From NCBI GenBank assembly GCA_015178975.1, contig WHVD01000028.1, positions 124,001 through 188,000 of the forward strand: a stretch of DNA of 64,000 nucleotides, read 5' to 3'. Position numbers and translations under genes: made by a program. Positions 46,654 to 58,104 of the stretch are shown here, piece after piece. The DNA comes from Hysterangium stoloniferum. Taxonomy: Eukaryota > Basidiomycota > Agaricomycetes > Hysterangiales > Hysterangiaceae. Below the pieces are notes generated by a model. It ran no database searches and had not been told where the DNA came from. It worked only from the letters and a program-made list of their open reading frames with translations. Position 1 is the stretch's first letter; every line of letters starts with the position of its first letter.

Positions 46654-47377
46654 TGTTATGACTGTGTTGCAACCTGACAGTCCCCAAGGATATCACTGCC
46701 TATTGACATTTCAAGTTATTGTTCAAGTCATTGCATTGGAAACCGTCGGTCCCCAACGCTGATGTATGCTTTCACGGCGATCAAACTCCATTTATGCCCC
46801 CGTCAAAATATACTTGAACTATCTGGTTATACTCTGATACGTCCCTTTTTATTATGATGATCCATTCTACTCTATGTTTCACATATGCCTATATATACTT
46901 GTAACCCTCGGATTATTTCCTTTTCTCGTAATCCCACTCTCAGTTAATCACAGCCTCCGAACTAATTGTAACCTTCCCATTCCTAGTCAAGCTTATTTGT
47001 CAATAATGCTTTCTGCTCTTCTCCTAGTTAGTATTTTCTAGATGCCAAAATACTTGTATATGGACCTGCTGTAGTTGTAGTTACTAGGCAATCATAATAT
47101 CAACTCAGAATACCCTCATACATCTCTAGAAGTCTCATACTAAGTATTCCACTCTCCGCCTTCACATGCACTCACCCACTCTCGGTCCCTGACCCCTTGG
47201 CCCGACACTCGACTTATCCTTTGGTCCCGATCAGTAACTCGCCGAGAGGTACTCATTAGGACTAGTCTTTGCCCATCCGAAATTTAAGGACACCTGATGG
47301 ATATTTGCGAGGGCACAGCATATAAGCTGAAGCCAAGTCCTTCCAATCTGACATTAGTCAGTTTTCAGTTCTTAACA
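46654..47377 (+). mobile_element. Solo LTR family V in the outer LTR
   Basis: 724 bp, TGTTATGACTG...TTCTTAACA, perfect GATCT duplications (46649-46653, 47378-47382). It carries the shared block TATAAGCTGAAGCCAAGTCC at 47321-47340 although the rest differs from family I. Confidence 0.9.
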
Positions 47378-48795
47378 GATCTCATTATTACCAGATTTGG
47401 TATTGCATACATTCTAAAGTCTATATAACCTAGCTAATGTTGTACATACAATCTGGTCAGAAAATCAACTAAGTTTTCAGACTAAATCCTCCCCCAGTTA
47501 CTTTACATACATACCCACTCCATCTCTGTCTCACAATGCTTGACCTCATTGGACCATGAGACCTCCAAAGACTTAGAACCTTTTCTAGGAAATCTGAGCA
47601 GTCGCACCGTTAGATCATGATTTACCAAGGAAAAGGCCGTGTCTGGTAATGTCCAGTAACAAAAGATAGTAAAAAATGTAATTTGCGTATGTACCGTACA
47701 TTAATTCGTTGCACCGTTGGCACAAGAAATTGGATCTTCTTTAGATCTATTGGGTTTAATTCGTTGAAACCTTTTATTTGTTTCATAGGAAACAGATTGC
47801 CACAGCTTCAGACCTGAAAATTACACAACCCACAATCCGGAACGGAACTTCAAGGGTGACTGCGCTCTTCATTTTTCTTTGTAAAAATCATCGATCAATT
47901 ACATACTTGACCACTGTGAAATCATGACGTTGGAGGGGAATATGTTCTGCGCAGCACCTGAGGTGGAAGAAACGTGACCGTGACCGTCGTGACATGAGAG
48001 GTAAAGTGGTTGGTTGGCCATTCATATCACGCCCGGTATCGCGTCTATTTGAATTTATGTAGAGCATTCACATCTTGGCATCTCTCGTGCTTCTGGAACA
48101 ACTGCCGTATCATTTTTTCCGCTATCTTCTAAATGTTTGGGTTTCAATCAGGGACTTCTACGCGGGTTTACTCTACCCTTCATATTCCATCAGACTGTCT
48201 GGAGTCCACTATGTCAACCATCATTCTCGAATAATTCCGTGTTTGTGTCTGGGGTAATTCAGTTAAAATATCACTTAAATTCCAATCGACGTATCAAAAG
48301 CACAGTGGACCATGTAGTATTTTATCCTTATAAAATATTCACCAGAATTGAGTTACGACATGCCATGTGAACTGGACGGGAACGAGTAATGGGGGCCAGA
48401 ATCACATCACTATGTTTACAGATCTTCATAATGTTTTGCCTCCTCACTAAGATCATCACGGGGGTTGCCATCCTTTTCTAGCCTTAAATTGTACTCGCAG
48501 AACTGCCACGGCGTCCCGGGCCCTGAAACTCAGCCGAACAGCCGTGTTACGACGGGAGCCACACGCTGCGGATTGTGTATCTTGAGAGTGGGATGGAATG
48601 GGGAATCAATATCCTGACCCGATCGCCTTTTCCAATATCTACCTTGTGACCTTCGAATAATGATTGCATATGCAGTTTTGGAAAATAAAAATAAAAAGGA
48701 ATCTTAGGCGTCTTTTCGAGTATAACGAGTGAACACATTCTCCCATTTCAACAACACACTTTAGCTATATACCTTCTTCTCCTCAATAACTCACA

Positions 48796-49292
48796 ATGAA
48801 ATTCGGTCTTGCCTTCTCTGCTGTCTTTGGTCTCTTGGCTGCTGCAGCATCCACTCCTCTTTCTCAATGCAACACAGGTAATGCCACTCCAGCAATCTAC
48901 TTTGCTGAGAAGCCCGGCGACCTTAGGATCTCGAAAATGTTGCAAGAACGTTGAAGCCGCAGGCAGCTCCCCCATTAGTGCGCTCCTGAAGCCGCTCAAC
49001 ATTGTCCTCGACGATCCCACTGTCATTGTTGGATTGGGCTGCACTCCCCTCAAACTTGTGTATGTATTAGGGTAGCATCTTCGTCGTAATTTCTCTCAAA
49101 TATTTTTCACAGCGGAGGGGGAAAAGGAGCAGACTGTGCCCAACATGCCGTATGCTGTAAGGAGGTTAAGTTCAATGGTGTTGTAAGTATTAAATTTTGA
49201 TAAATAAGTATGCCTTTTAATCGGAGATGTAGGTGAACGTTGGTTGCACTCCCATTTCCCTCCAGGATCCTTCTCAGCTAGGTTCTATATAG
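48796..49292 (+). CDS. Class I hydrophobin C
   Basis: Exons are 48796-48877, 48927-49059, 49113-49182 and 49233-49292, giving about 114 aa. The signal peptide MKFGLAFSAVFGLLAAAAS, all eight cysteines and the spacing match copies A and B. The C-terminal tail LQDPSQLGSI is shared with copy A. Substitutions against copy B include KNVEAAGSS for KNVGAAGTS. The intron positions are identical in all three copies. The upstream TATA element is altered compared with copies A and B. The frame is intact. Confidence 0.93.
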
Positions 49293-49333
49293 TTTAAAAG
49301 AGAAAGAGAAAGACAAGGCAAAGGATCCGATGG

Positions 49334-49620
49334 TGTTAGGTAATCGAGCCTTGAAGAATGCGCAAACGGAAAAATGAGACAGTGTATGTCTCAAAATGAC
49401 ATAATTAACTTCGGTTTGAATCTCCTCTTGAAATGTATTGTTATATACGTGTAGTATAGTAAGGTGGAACTCTCAGCGAATCGCATATTGCTGAGAGTAA
49501 GTACTTAGGTGTTATCATTTACAAAAACAAACAAACTCATATGTATTTGTAGCTTATAGTTGCTATTAGGTAACGTATATACAGCGAATCGCATATCGCT
49601 GAGACTTTTAGTTGCTATTA
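49334..49620. mobile_element. 287 bp hairpin-bearing insertion
   Basis: Absent from the two other hydrophobin loci and flanked by perfect GATGG duplications (49329-49333, 49621-49625). The left edge is TGTTAGG and the right edge is GCTATTA, so it lacks a CA end. Inside is a perfect hairpin ACTCTCAGC...GCTGAGAGT and a second copy of its core (CAGCGAATCGCATAT) about 100 bp away. There is no open frame. It could be a small LTR/TRIM or another non-autonomous element. Confidence 0.65.
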
Positions 49621-50280
49621 GATGGACATTCCTTGTTGTGTTTCTTGTATACTACTTCTCACATCCGTAGTCTTAAACAGCTCTATTATGCCTCCGGCCC
49701 TGTGATGATTGACGGAGTAACCCGGCCCTTTTACTTGCGAAGCACAGTCATACCAACAACTGTCAAAGAGACTCCATCGACCACATTCTATTTCTGGTGG
49801 AAAACCTGTGAAACCTTTAGAAGCTTTCACAGTTACCTTAGCGCGAGACCAATCATTTCCGGCAGAGGGCAAACTTTGCTTCTTGAAATATCTGGTCACT
49901 GTCTCTCAATGCAACCATTTGAACAGAAAATCGCTACTTGCACATAAAACCAACCCTTCTATATCCTCTCCTATTTTGGCCGGAAAATCCCAATCGCAAC
50001 ACCTCTGCTCGATAATCCATGTTGTGAGACTGCCACGTACGCGCGACGCTTAGCTCGAGCTATAACTAACTGTAAACCATCCACATTACTTCCTGCAGGT
50101 CATGAATAGCGTTTTGAAGGCTTTGGCTTGGGGCCGGAGAGCGGGTACCAGGCTCCCCCACAACTCACTAAGGAAAGCTCACGGCTCGGCTGGTGATTGT
50201 AGCCAGCCGTCCCCGAAGGCCTGAGCCGCCGGCTGTGAACTAACACTGGCATAGAAACCGAATAAAGTCAAGTAAAGGTG

Positions 50281-50907
50281 AGTGGGCTAGCTGGGATGGA
50301 CATGGGAAAAAAAGCTTGGAGTACTGCCAGTTGTTGTGACCTGTGCAAGTAAATGGACTACCTGTGTTGAAGCCAAGTGGCAGGATGTGCTGTGAAAGAC
50401 AATTTAAGTATATCAGCGATAAAACATTTGCTATATTGTACAATATCTAAAGACAATTTAAGGACTAAATACATATAATCTGTTTCTTGACAATGAGACA
50501 ACAACAGATTACTTACTCTGAGCAATAAAATGTTTGCTAAGAGATTCACTCGACTATCACCAGGAAACCTATGTGCTTTATCGCTTTCTGATAAACAGTT
50601 CAGTATTAGAATATTAACACATATCATAAGATAGTACCTTTTGGGACATAGTTGGCACACCAATCACTCATGATCCCGAGCCTGTGGATACTTGCCACTA
50701 CAGTGGTTTTGAAGCGGAATCACACGTGAGTATATTAGCGGTGACTTGTCTCTTCCAAGTATATCCTCGCATCAACCTTGATCAACGGGGTTACTTGCAT
50801 ATTTGCTAATCGAAACAACATATACTTCTATAGGATAACAAGGGAACGACACAAATTAAAACTCTTATCTAAACATTCCAAGTCGCTTTGATCAAAAAAA
50901 TTGACAT
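50281..50907. other. No recognised gene
   Basis: AT-rich interval between the hydrophobin C segment and the 3' end of the NTPase gene. The short open frames on the minus strand have no recognisable features. Confidence 0.4.
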
Positions 50908-53900
50908 TCACCGCGTAGTTTTAATTTTCTTGTGAGGGTTGCCTTGACTGGAACGGGGCCCTGTAGCCTTCAGTACATCGGCCGTCGAACCAATATAACC
51001 CTTCACAACATCCCACTGCAAAACGGCCACATCACCCTTCCATTCCTTTTTCAGACGTTTCTGCTGTTTATCGTCAGGGGTTGCAATGATGCGAAGGAAT
51101 CTGGGGGTCTGTCGCGTTGAGTGCGAAACAGATTGCTGCTGAGCTCGGATGCTGCTGCGGAGTTTGCTGCGATAAATGTCAGCTATTGGCGTGTATACTG
51201 CTGGCCCGAGAACCATCTCCAAACACCCTGTCAGATCATCTATGAGATTTGGGTAAGACACTCGTGCATATCGATCCGATTTCTCTCCCTTCTATAAGCA
51301 TCAGAATAAAGGTTGAGTGCGATAGCGTTTACAAGGATACATACCTGCATCGTGTAAAAGAATTCGGGCGTAACAGAAATGATGGCATCTCGCCATTTCT
51401 GAGCATTGAGGGTTGGTGAGACTTTTGCTTGCACTGCAAGGATAATCAGCTCCTTCGTCTCCTGGTCTTGAAGGGTACACAACACGTCGGGGCCCATGTG
51501 AATGCCTGGAAAAAGAAAGGGCTTTCCATCTGGATCGTGCAAGAAAGCGAGAACGTCTTCAGGAGAACTAGCCTTGAGACCCAAGCGATCAGAATTGCCT
51601 GTCTTCCACGATACCGGGGAGCACTGCATTATGCCATCAGCCCCACGCTTCAGCGTGACTAAGGTAACATTCCTCAACCCTAATGACTCGCTACAGTGGA
51701 AGGCGTGCGAGAGAGGTCTGAACTTCCCCCCAAAAGTCTCCATGAGCACGAGAAGGATCGCCTCTTCAAACATATATTCAAGTGATGTGGCATTACGAGC
51801 ACTGCGAACTGCATTGGCCATCCATGTCTCCCTCATCGTGTTACTGTGCCTTTGGAAAAGCGAGCTGAGGGCGAGAACTATCAATGGTTCGGAAATGTAT
51901 ACAGGATAGTTCATATCAGGATTGAATTCGCAAGGGTTCGTCGTCATCTTGTCCAAAAAACCTACGCCCCACGCAATTATGTCGTGCATATGAGTGTCGA
52001 TGGTGATAGTCGTAGGTTCGCTTCCCACAGTCCACCGCCTTAGAATTTCAACTAGGCATTGTATCAATCCCTCTCCTATCAAATACGCGGTTGGTCCTTG
52101 CATTAGTAAAAGAGATATTACACTGACTATTCTTTTCGTTGAAAAGGCGGTGCAAGTTACAAATTGGTCCATAATGGAGGATCAACATGGACAGCTCAGG
52201 GGAAATGGGGGGTTCATCATCCTCCAGTTCGATTGCGTCAGTAACTTTAAATCCAGTCAAGAGTTGTATGAACGAGGTGAGGACACGGTGGCGCGGGACA
52301 TTTTCGAAGCAGATAAACAGCTCAATAAGGCTAGCTGTCAGGCGGTGGCTACAATATCAATGATCAAAAGGGAATCTCGGAGCGTCAAACGATAGACATA
52401 CCGGCCAGAAAACCAGTACACCATGCGTTCCAACAATCGTCGATCTGAGTGATTGTCGGAGAGAGTGAGGTACCGGCGAATATAGTCCAATTGAGAAGAA
52501 TCGTCCTTCGTGAAACGCCCAATATCAGTGAAGACCCGCGAACCCGGTACATTTTTTGCGGAAACAGCACCACCCACGGCATCCTTCACCATATTCGTCG
52601 CGAGAGCAGTTCCCGAAATAATAAACCCAGTAAATATTTTAGTGTGCAGAAAGAATCTATACATTTCACGAAGAATGGGGCGTATATCAGCCACTGTGTT
52701 GGAGCGAAAGGGATTGTTCAGATTGTCGGCAGCCACTTGTGCCTCGTCGACCGCAAGGAACTCCTTCAGATTGTCGGAAGCCACCTGTGCCTCGTCGATC
52801 ACGACGAATAGAGCTGTGTGGCGTCCATCTGGAAACAAATCTTTCCTCTTAGTCGTGAGCTCACTTAGGGTGGAGGTGATAATGTCAAGCATGATCTGCG
52901 TGTCAGCATGCTCGAGGGTCCAGAGTACTCTGACGAAGAGATCGTCACGGCGAAACCGTAAATGGGGTGGTAAAGCTTGAGCAAGAACCCATCGCCGTCG
53001 AGCTAACGTGGCATCTGTATTGACAGGAACTTGTTGCACAAATCGCTTCAGGATGGAGAGGCGCGCGCACAACAACATTGCAAAGACTCGGTCTGCAGCT
53101 CTAGCCTTCTTGGTATGCTCATCAATTTCTCCTGTGTGCCAAGTGCGTAAAGTTGGCAATATGTCTTCTATCGCTACCTGTAAGTCTTTGGAGCCCCCTC
53201 CTGGACTTCCTGTGCCCGCGCACACAATATAAAGGCCCCAATTTAAGCAAAGACCCTCAAGTGCAAGGCGTGATTTACCCGAACCAGAGACGCCGAACAG
53301 ATGGCTGGAAAGGGGAATATTAGGATTTATTATCTGTAAAATTGTGCAAACGCCACGAACACTGTGTCACGGGTGAACAATTTCTCGATCCGAACCTTGT
53401 CTGGGCGGTTGCCGAGGTCGTGAAGGAGAAGAATTTGGCCAAGGGGTAATGTCACCTCGAGGTCTGTAAGTTTGTCTTCACGTCGGGTCGAGTCGAGATA
53501 TCCATCCAATTTCCCAGTGGCCAAGTATTTAATGTAGTCCTCAAAGGGTTCAATTGCGGTGGCCATCGTAGCCTCCGTCTCTTTGTCTGTGAGGCGGTGC
53601 CGGGATTGACGTAACAAAAATTATTTACAATGCCATCCACACTTGAAAATATACCACCTACATTTGGCGACAACCTTTCCTTCTTGTATTGGGCTGTGTG
53701 GGGGTTCGCTATGATCAGGTTGGAGCATCCCTGATAAGAGCGATGAGGACAAATGGAGAGAGATTAATACATTAGAAACTAACCAAGGCTCCGAATTTCT
53801 GAAAACGACTCTTTTTGCAAACATTCGCCCAATAAGTTGAAGAGCTCTTCGTTCTCGGTGATACACTTGCGAACAAAGACATAGTTGTTTAGGCCAGGCA

Positions 53901-54072
53901 GGAGAGGTGGATTGGCTGTTTCAGCAATCCGAGACAGGAGAATGACAGCCACTTCTATATCAAATTCTTTCACGCCTGACTTGACGCCTCTGAGGACATC
54001 TGCGGTAAGAGTGTTCGTTAACACCTCACGATCTTGCCTCTTCTCGTCTTCAAGGGATGCTCTTGTGGCCAT
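50908..54072 (-). CDS. P-loop NTPase with C-terminal nuclease-like domain (Crinkler/RHS-type family)
   Basis: Exons on the minus strand include 53784-54072, 53662-53730, 53361-53586 and 52402-53304 with agreeing phases, then a region from 52348 to 51345, and a last exon 50908-51291. The N-terminus begins MATRASLEDEKRQDREVL. A Walker A motif FGVSGSGKSRLALE lies near 53300-53250 and a Walker B motif ALFVVIDEAQ near 52810. The C-terminal part includes LIILAVQAK (near 51420), like the core of PD-(D/E)xK nuclease folds, and a basic end PHKKIKTTR that may target the nucleus. This architecture, an ATPase joined to a restriction-endonuclease-like domain, is known from large Crinkler/RHS-like families in Agaricomycetes. 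One internal join in the 52348-51345 region is unresolved, so whether the gene is whole is uncertain. Confidence 0.7.
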
Positions 54073-54733
54073 GGTTGTGATGGAGTAGGAGAGTGTTAGG
54101 AGAAATAACGCTGGTTATTGAGGAGTCGAATGGTGGATAACATAATAAATATTAGCAAACGTTCCATCACATTCCAGTATGACGAGTCAGCGGCTTGTAG
54201 TGGGGCCGACAATCCATAGTCCCGGTCCGCTAGACCTGAGTTGTGTATTGACAACACGTGACAGCCGCGGGCTTGTCCAAATGCCGAAGAACACGAAGGG
54301 ACAAAACATAATGACGCACGGCCTGCATCCCTCTACAAACTCTAAATTTTATTGCGAGAAACTTAGTCGTTTTCCTACTACCTTCGAGCAGCAACTGAGG
54401 TGAGTATTTTAAATAGCGTACACATGTGGTAACAACAAACTCATGTAATTAGTTTGGTCATTGTCTGCACGAAGTTGGGCGCCAATCCTATTCTAAAGAA
54501 GGAATCAACCCACCACAGGTATTTCTTCCATGCATCTAGGGAGAGATGAAGGATCACCGTGATGTCAAAGGAAATATTTGGACAAATTGTCAGTCCTATC
54601 AGCCCTTTCACCAATAGCATAGATCGAAGCTTGTGTGTATATAAAGCAAATACAAACGGCTGGACCGGATCCAAAGAATTACTATCACTAGTTGAACAGA
54701 TACGAGCGCCGTAAAGTACGCACCACTATGAAT
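54073..54733. other. Spacer between NTPase gene and partial paralogue
   Basis: A minus-strand open frame at 54441-54674 could be a degenerate continuation of the paralogue (KKYLWWVDSFFRIGLAP) but is not recognised. The plus-strand open frame 54179-54403 has no features. Confidence 0.35.
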
Positions 54734-55141
54734 TCACCCAAAACATATAGCCTGCTTACCTCCAATATCTTGAAACCAGCGTCTCATCGCACCATACCAT
54801 ACCTCGTCCCTCAGACATACTCGCGTTGCCCATAAAGTCCATAGCAGGCCCCCTATTTCTTCATGAGAAATTCTCGACTCGGAGTCATGTGCTGTGGAGT
54901 TATCTAAAGAGGTACTACTACTAAACCCTATTAGTGTCCTTCCATGCGGGAGGCTGGGAGAGTTGGCATTTTCTTTCACCGTAATACGGAACACGGGAAG
55001 GTCGAGTTCAACAACATTGACCCCTCCTTCAAATTCGTGTATTATTACACCTGACTGGACGCCGTGGAGGATAAAAGCGACAACAGGGTTCTCCAAAATC
55101 TCATGATCTTGCCTCCGTTCGTCCTCAAGAGATGTGGGCAC
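54734..55141 (-). pseudogene. N-terminal paralogue fragment of the NTPase gene
   Basis: Starts MPTSLEDERRQDHEILENP and resembles the first exon of the 50908-54072 gene (SLEDE(K/R)RQD, then a ...GVKSGV / GVQSGV block). It then carries a longer insertion. No Walker motifs follow, and a GTAAGC donor ends the exon near 54756 with no convincing continuation. Probably a truncated tandem duplicate. A separate small gene is possible. Confidence 0.5.
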
Positions 55142-56314
55142 CAGGTTGTACGAAGTAGTTTCTTGGTTGATGATTGCTACGAGGAGAAAGCATAGTTTAG
55201 TTAAATAGAAATTGTTATCTTCATAATAGAGTAGCTAGCCCCATATAACACTAGCTAGCAGACACCAAAGGCAAACACTTTAAGCTGCACTCGGTATTTT
55301 TTAACATCACCTGGGGCCTTATAGGCTTACTATGCAATCTAGGCAGAACAGGCACACATTTCCAATTTCCTGATGCACTGTAATCCTGGTGGTCTTACGA
55401 CAGAAACATACGTCACACCAACACTGACCGCTCACCTATTGTCTCCCCGATCATCCCTCTTCTAGTGGCCACACCATCCCGCTCGCCTATTGTCGCCGAG
55501 ATTGTTCCCCCTTTTTTCGTCTCACTGCCCTGATCGCAATTATTAATTTCCTGTCTCCGCGATCACTTCCCCCTCGAACAACATTTTCCTTGTGCCTTGG
55601 TGCCTTTGTTCTCCGACTGTTCCGCCGGAAGAAGTCCTTTAAGAGAGAATCTTTTAGTAGCTACTCTCATAGAAAAAAACTCACCTATCACTTACTGTGT
55701 TACTGTATATCGTTACGATTTGCAATCAGATAGCATTGTCCTGTCTGTTGCTGTCTGAGGCTGATACCTACAGCCTTACATGCACTCTATTATTTTGTCA
55801 AACTGAGCACGTTTATTTTTTCTGTCGCACGTCACTGAACATATGGGCTCGACCTGTCATGCTTCAAATGAATATGTAATTGCAGTACACACATCAGGAT
55901 TTAAGGCGGCACTAAAATATTATCTAAACCTGTTTACAAAACTTTAAGTCCTAAAATGGATTTGAACTCAGTTATTACTTCAATTATAGACATAAGTTCA
56001 AGTAAGAATGTAAACTCAAAGTGTGGATATCTGTGGAAAGCAATGTCTAAACCTAAGACTATACTTCAGGTATAATTAGGCCCCAAACTTATACACTTAC
56101 AACTCCTTTTAATTCTAGTTTAGACGTGATCTGAACTTGTTGTTTAGGACACACTTTTACCAGAGTTTTTATTCTAAGTCCAGACAAATGTTTACCCCTT
56201 AGAGAAACCTCAAGTTTGAACATAGGTTTAAAAATAAAATAAAACCATAAGTTTTGTAAAGACCTTAAACTAATTGCCCACTCACTGCCCACCCATTGGC
56301 AGATCAATGCCTAG
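55142..56314. other. No recognised gene
   Basis: Low-complexity and AT-rich intergenic DNA. The short open frames (55697-55879 and others) show nothing. Confidence 0.4.
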
Positions 56315-56434
56315 GAGAGGGTACAAGTAGAGTGGGATAAAATAATGCCAGAGGTGTGCCAGAATTTGATTGAAAGTATGCCTAGGAGGGTTGCAGCAGT
56401 GGTCAAGGCTAAAAGAGGTCACACCAAGTACTAG
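56315..56434 (+). mobile_element. Tc1-like transposase C-terminal tail
   Basis: The plus strand reads VEWDKIMPEVCQNLIESMPR then VAAVVKAKRGHTKY and a stop. This is the normal last 40 residues of a Tc1-family DDE transposase, closely like the end of 57203-57586. Nothing before it is recognisable, so it is a fragment. Confidence 0.75.
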
Positions 56435-56963
56435 AATGCATAGCTTTATGTTTATAAAATGAAAGCAAAAAAAGGGTTGCAATGATACTCCTGTACAAAA
56501 TATTTAATATCTCAACAATGAGTGAATATTTTTGAACAAACTTGCTTATCATGTCAAGTACAGAAACAGGGCTTTTGTGAGGTATCAGCATTATCTCATA
56601 AGGTTTTCTTAATTTTCTTTGAATTATTTAATATTTTCTCAAATTTATTGTATTTTTATTATATTTCTATTGTGAAATATAAGGCCTAGTTCCTTTTAAC
56701 TTCACATAATAATAGCATATATGAGCTCATATAATGCTATCATATCTTAGTCAATTTATTATAATTTTTAACTAAATATTTATATTTTATTTACTTAGTT
56801 ATTGCTTCTCGGCACATTCATCCATATATCAATATATAGTAAAGTTGCTTGGTGGGTGGGTGCTTTTAGGCACCCCAGTGAGGGCATGGAGCACCCGAAT
56901 CCTTCCACCCAATGAGGGTGCATGAGGGCATGTTAGTGCCTGAATTCCCATACAAGGCAGGTA
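56435..56963. other. AT-rich intergenic DNA
   Basis: Long A/T tracts (56600-56820). 56690-56720 vaguely recalls the 5' part of LTR family VI (a CCTTTTAACTTC block) but the match is too short to call. Confidence 0.35.
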
Positions 56964-57835
56964 CAGTAGGCAACAAAACCCTTACAATGTTTTGCACTTT
57001 TTGAAAGACATGGCTATTCCTCCAGAAATAAATTCTGTAAATTGCTGAAAATATTATGTAATATACTTCAACATCATACCTTCCAGAAATGCACAGCCAC
57101 AAGGCACCATGTCCTTATTTGGTAAGTCCACATCACACATAAACCAATAGCTCATTGTAAGGGTTTTGTTGCACACTATTTTGAGACTATTATTACAAGA
57201 AATTAGTATTTAGTATGGCCCCCCTTTGCTCTAATCACTGCTGCAAGTCTTCTAGGCATACTCTCAATAAGCTTCTGACACTCCTCCTTTGGAATCTCTT
57301 CCCACACCTTCTGCACCCTCTCCCACAATTTATGAACACTATTTGCAGACTGTTCATACTCCTCCAGCTTCTTTTTGACATGATTCCACAGATGTTCAAT
57401 AGGATTCATGTCAGGAGATTGTGCAGGCCACTTGAGGACTGTAACATCATGGTCAGTGAACCATTTCTGGGCCTTTTTGCTGGTGTGTTTGGGGTCATTG
57501 TCTTGTTGAAACACAATGTCAGCCACTGTTTTGTTGTAATATTTGAGGGTTTGCTGGAGTTCATCATTCAGGATCTCCAAACCCAACTCATGTGACTAGG
57601 ACCCATTTTGAACTTTAAAAATGTGTGCAACAAAACCCTTACAATGAGCTATTGGTTTGTGTATGATGTGGACTTACCAAATAAGGATGTGGTGCCTTGT
57701 GGCTGTGCATTTCTGGAAGGTATGATGTTGAAGTATATTACATAATATTTTCAGCATTTTACAGAATTTATTTCTGGGGGAATAGCCATGTCTTTCAAAA
57801 AGTACAAAACATTGTAAGGGTTTTGTTGCCTACTG
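56964..57835 (-). mobile_element. Tc1/mariner deletion derivative with 210-230 bp terminal inverted repeats
   Basis: The ends are CAGTAGGCAAC...GTTGCCTACTG inside TA duplications (56962-56963, 57836-57837). The inverted repeats extend about 56964-57176 and 57623-57835. Between them, minus strand 57586-57203, is the C-terminal half of a Tc1-type transposase. It has the second catalytic aspartate in FQQDNDPKHTS and the final acidic residue in SPDMNPIEHLW, ending ...GGHTKY. The DNA-binding N-terminal half and the first aspartate are missing and an in-frame stop lies just upstream, so the element is non-autonomous. Each long repeat has a 20 bp inverted copy of the outer end at its inner edge (57153-57172 and 57627-57646). 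Confidence 0.88.
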
Positions 57836-57890
57836 TACCAGGTACCATCAAAAGGTACCATTATTAGCACCATATTGCGATATTTGTCAC

Positions 57891-58010
57891 CACGGGAGCA
57901 TTTTCGATTGTGCGGGAGTATTTTCCACACTGCGGGAGTATTTTCTACGCCACGGGAGTATTTTCCATGCCGCGGGAGTATTTTCCATGCCACAGGACCT
58001 TTTCTCCAAG
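57891..58010 (+). repeat. 20 bp tandem repeat, five copies plus a degenerate sixth
   Basis: Units begin at 57891, 57911, 57931, 57951 and 57971 with consensus (C/T)GCGGGAGTATTTTCCA, and a weaker sixth follows at 57991. It lies just before the F2b LTR and is not part of it. Confidence 0.85.
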
Positions 58011-58104
58011 TGCGGGTCACTCATGGGACCTTTGTGATGCCGTGGGAGCTTTGCAACGTCACGGTCTGGAAGCCCACTGTCAAGCCTCAAGGCTGCCACT
58101 CTTA

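Larger units (their letters stand above)
21324..47554 (+). mobile_element. Outer family I LTR split by the F2a nest
   Basis: 21324-21449 is the first part of a family I LTR (starts TGTTATGACCAG), and 46407-47554 continues it after the F2a element. The far end is cut by the hydrophobin segmental duplication near 47555, and a further solo LTR (46654-47377) sits in the right part. This is the oldest layer of the nest. Confidence 0.75.
47563..50280. repeat. Segmental duplication unit with hydrophobin C
   Basis: Reverse-complement copy of 6640-9045, lying right after the retroelement nest. It carries one extra insertion (49334-49620). An open frame at 48075-48257 is matched in the other copy but not recognised. 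The downstream part (49700-50250) is noncoding as far as can be seen. Confidence 0.8.

Noticed and set aside
56640-56730. Similarity to LTR family VI
   Set aside because: Only AT-rich tracts and one short block agree, and the ends are missing.
57215-57595. Plus-strand open frame of 126 codons
   Set aside because: It is the complement of the Tc1 transposase frame, and only the minus strand has the DDE motifs.
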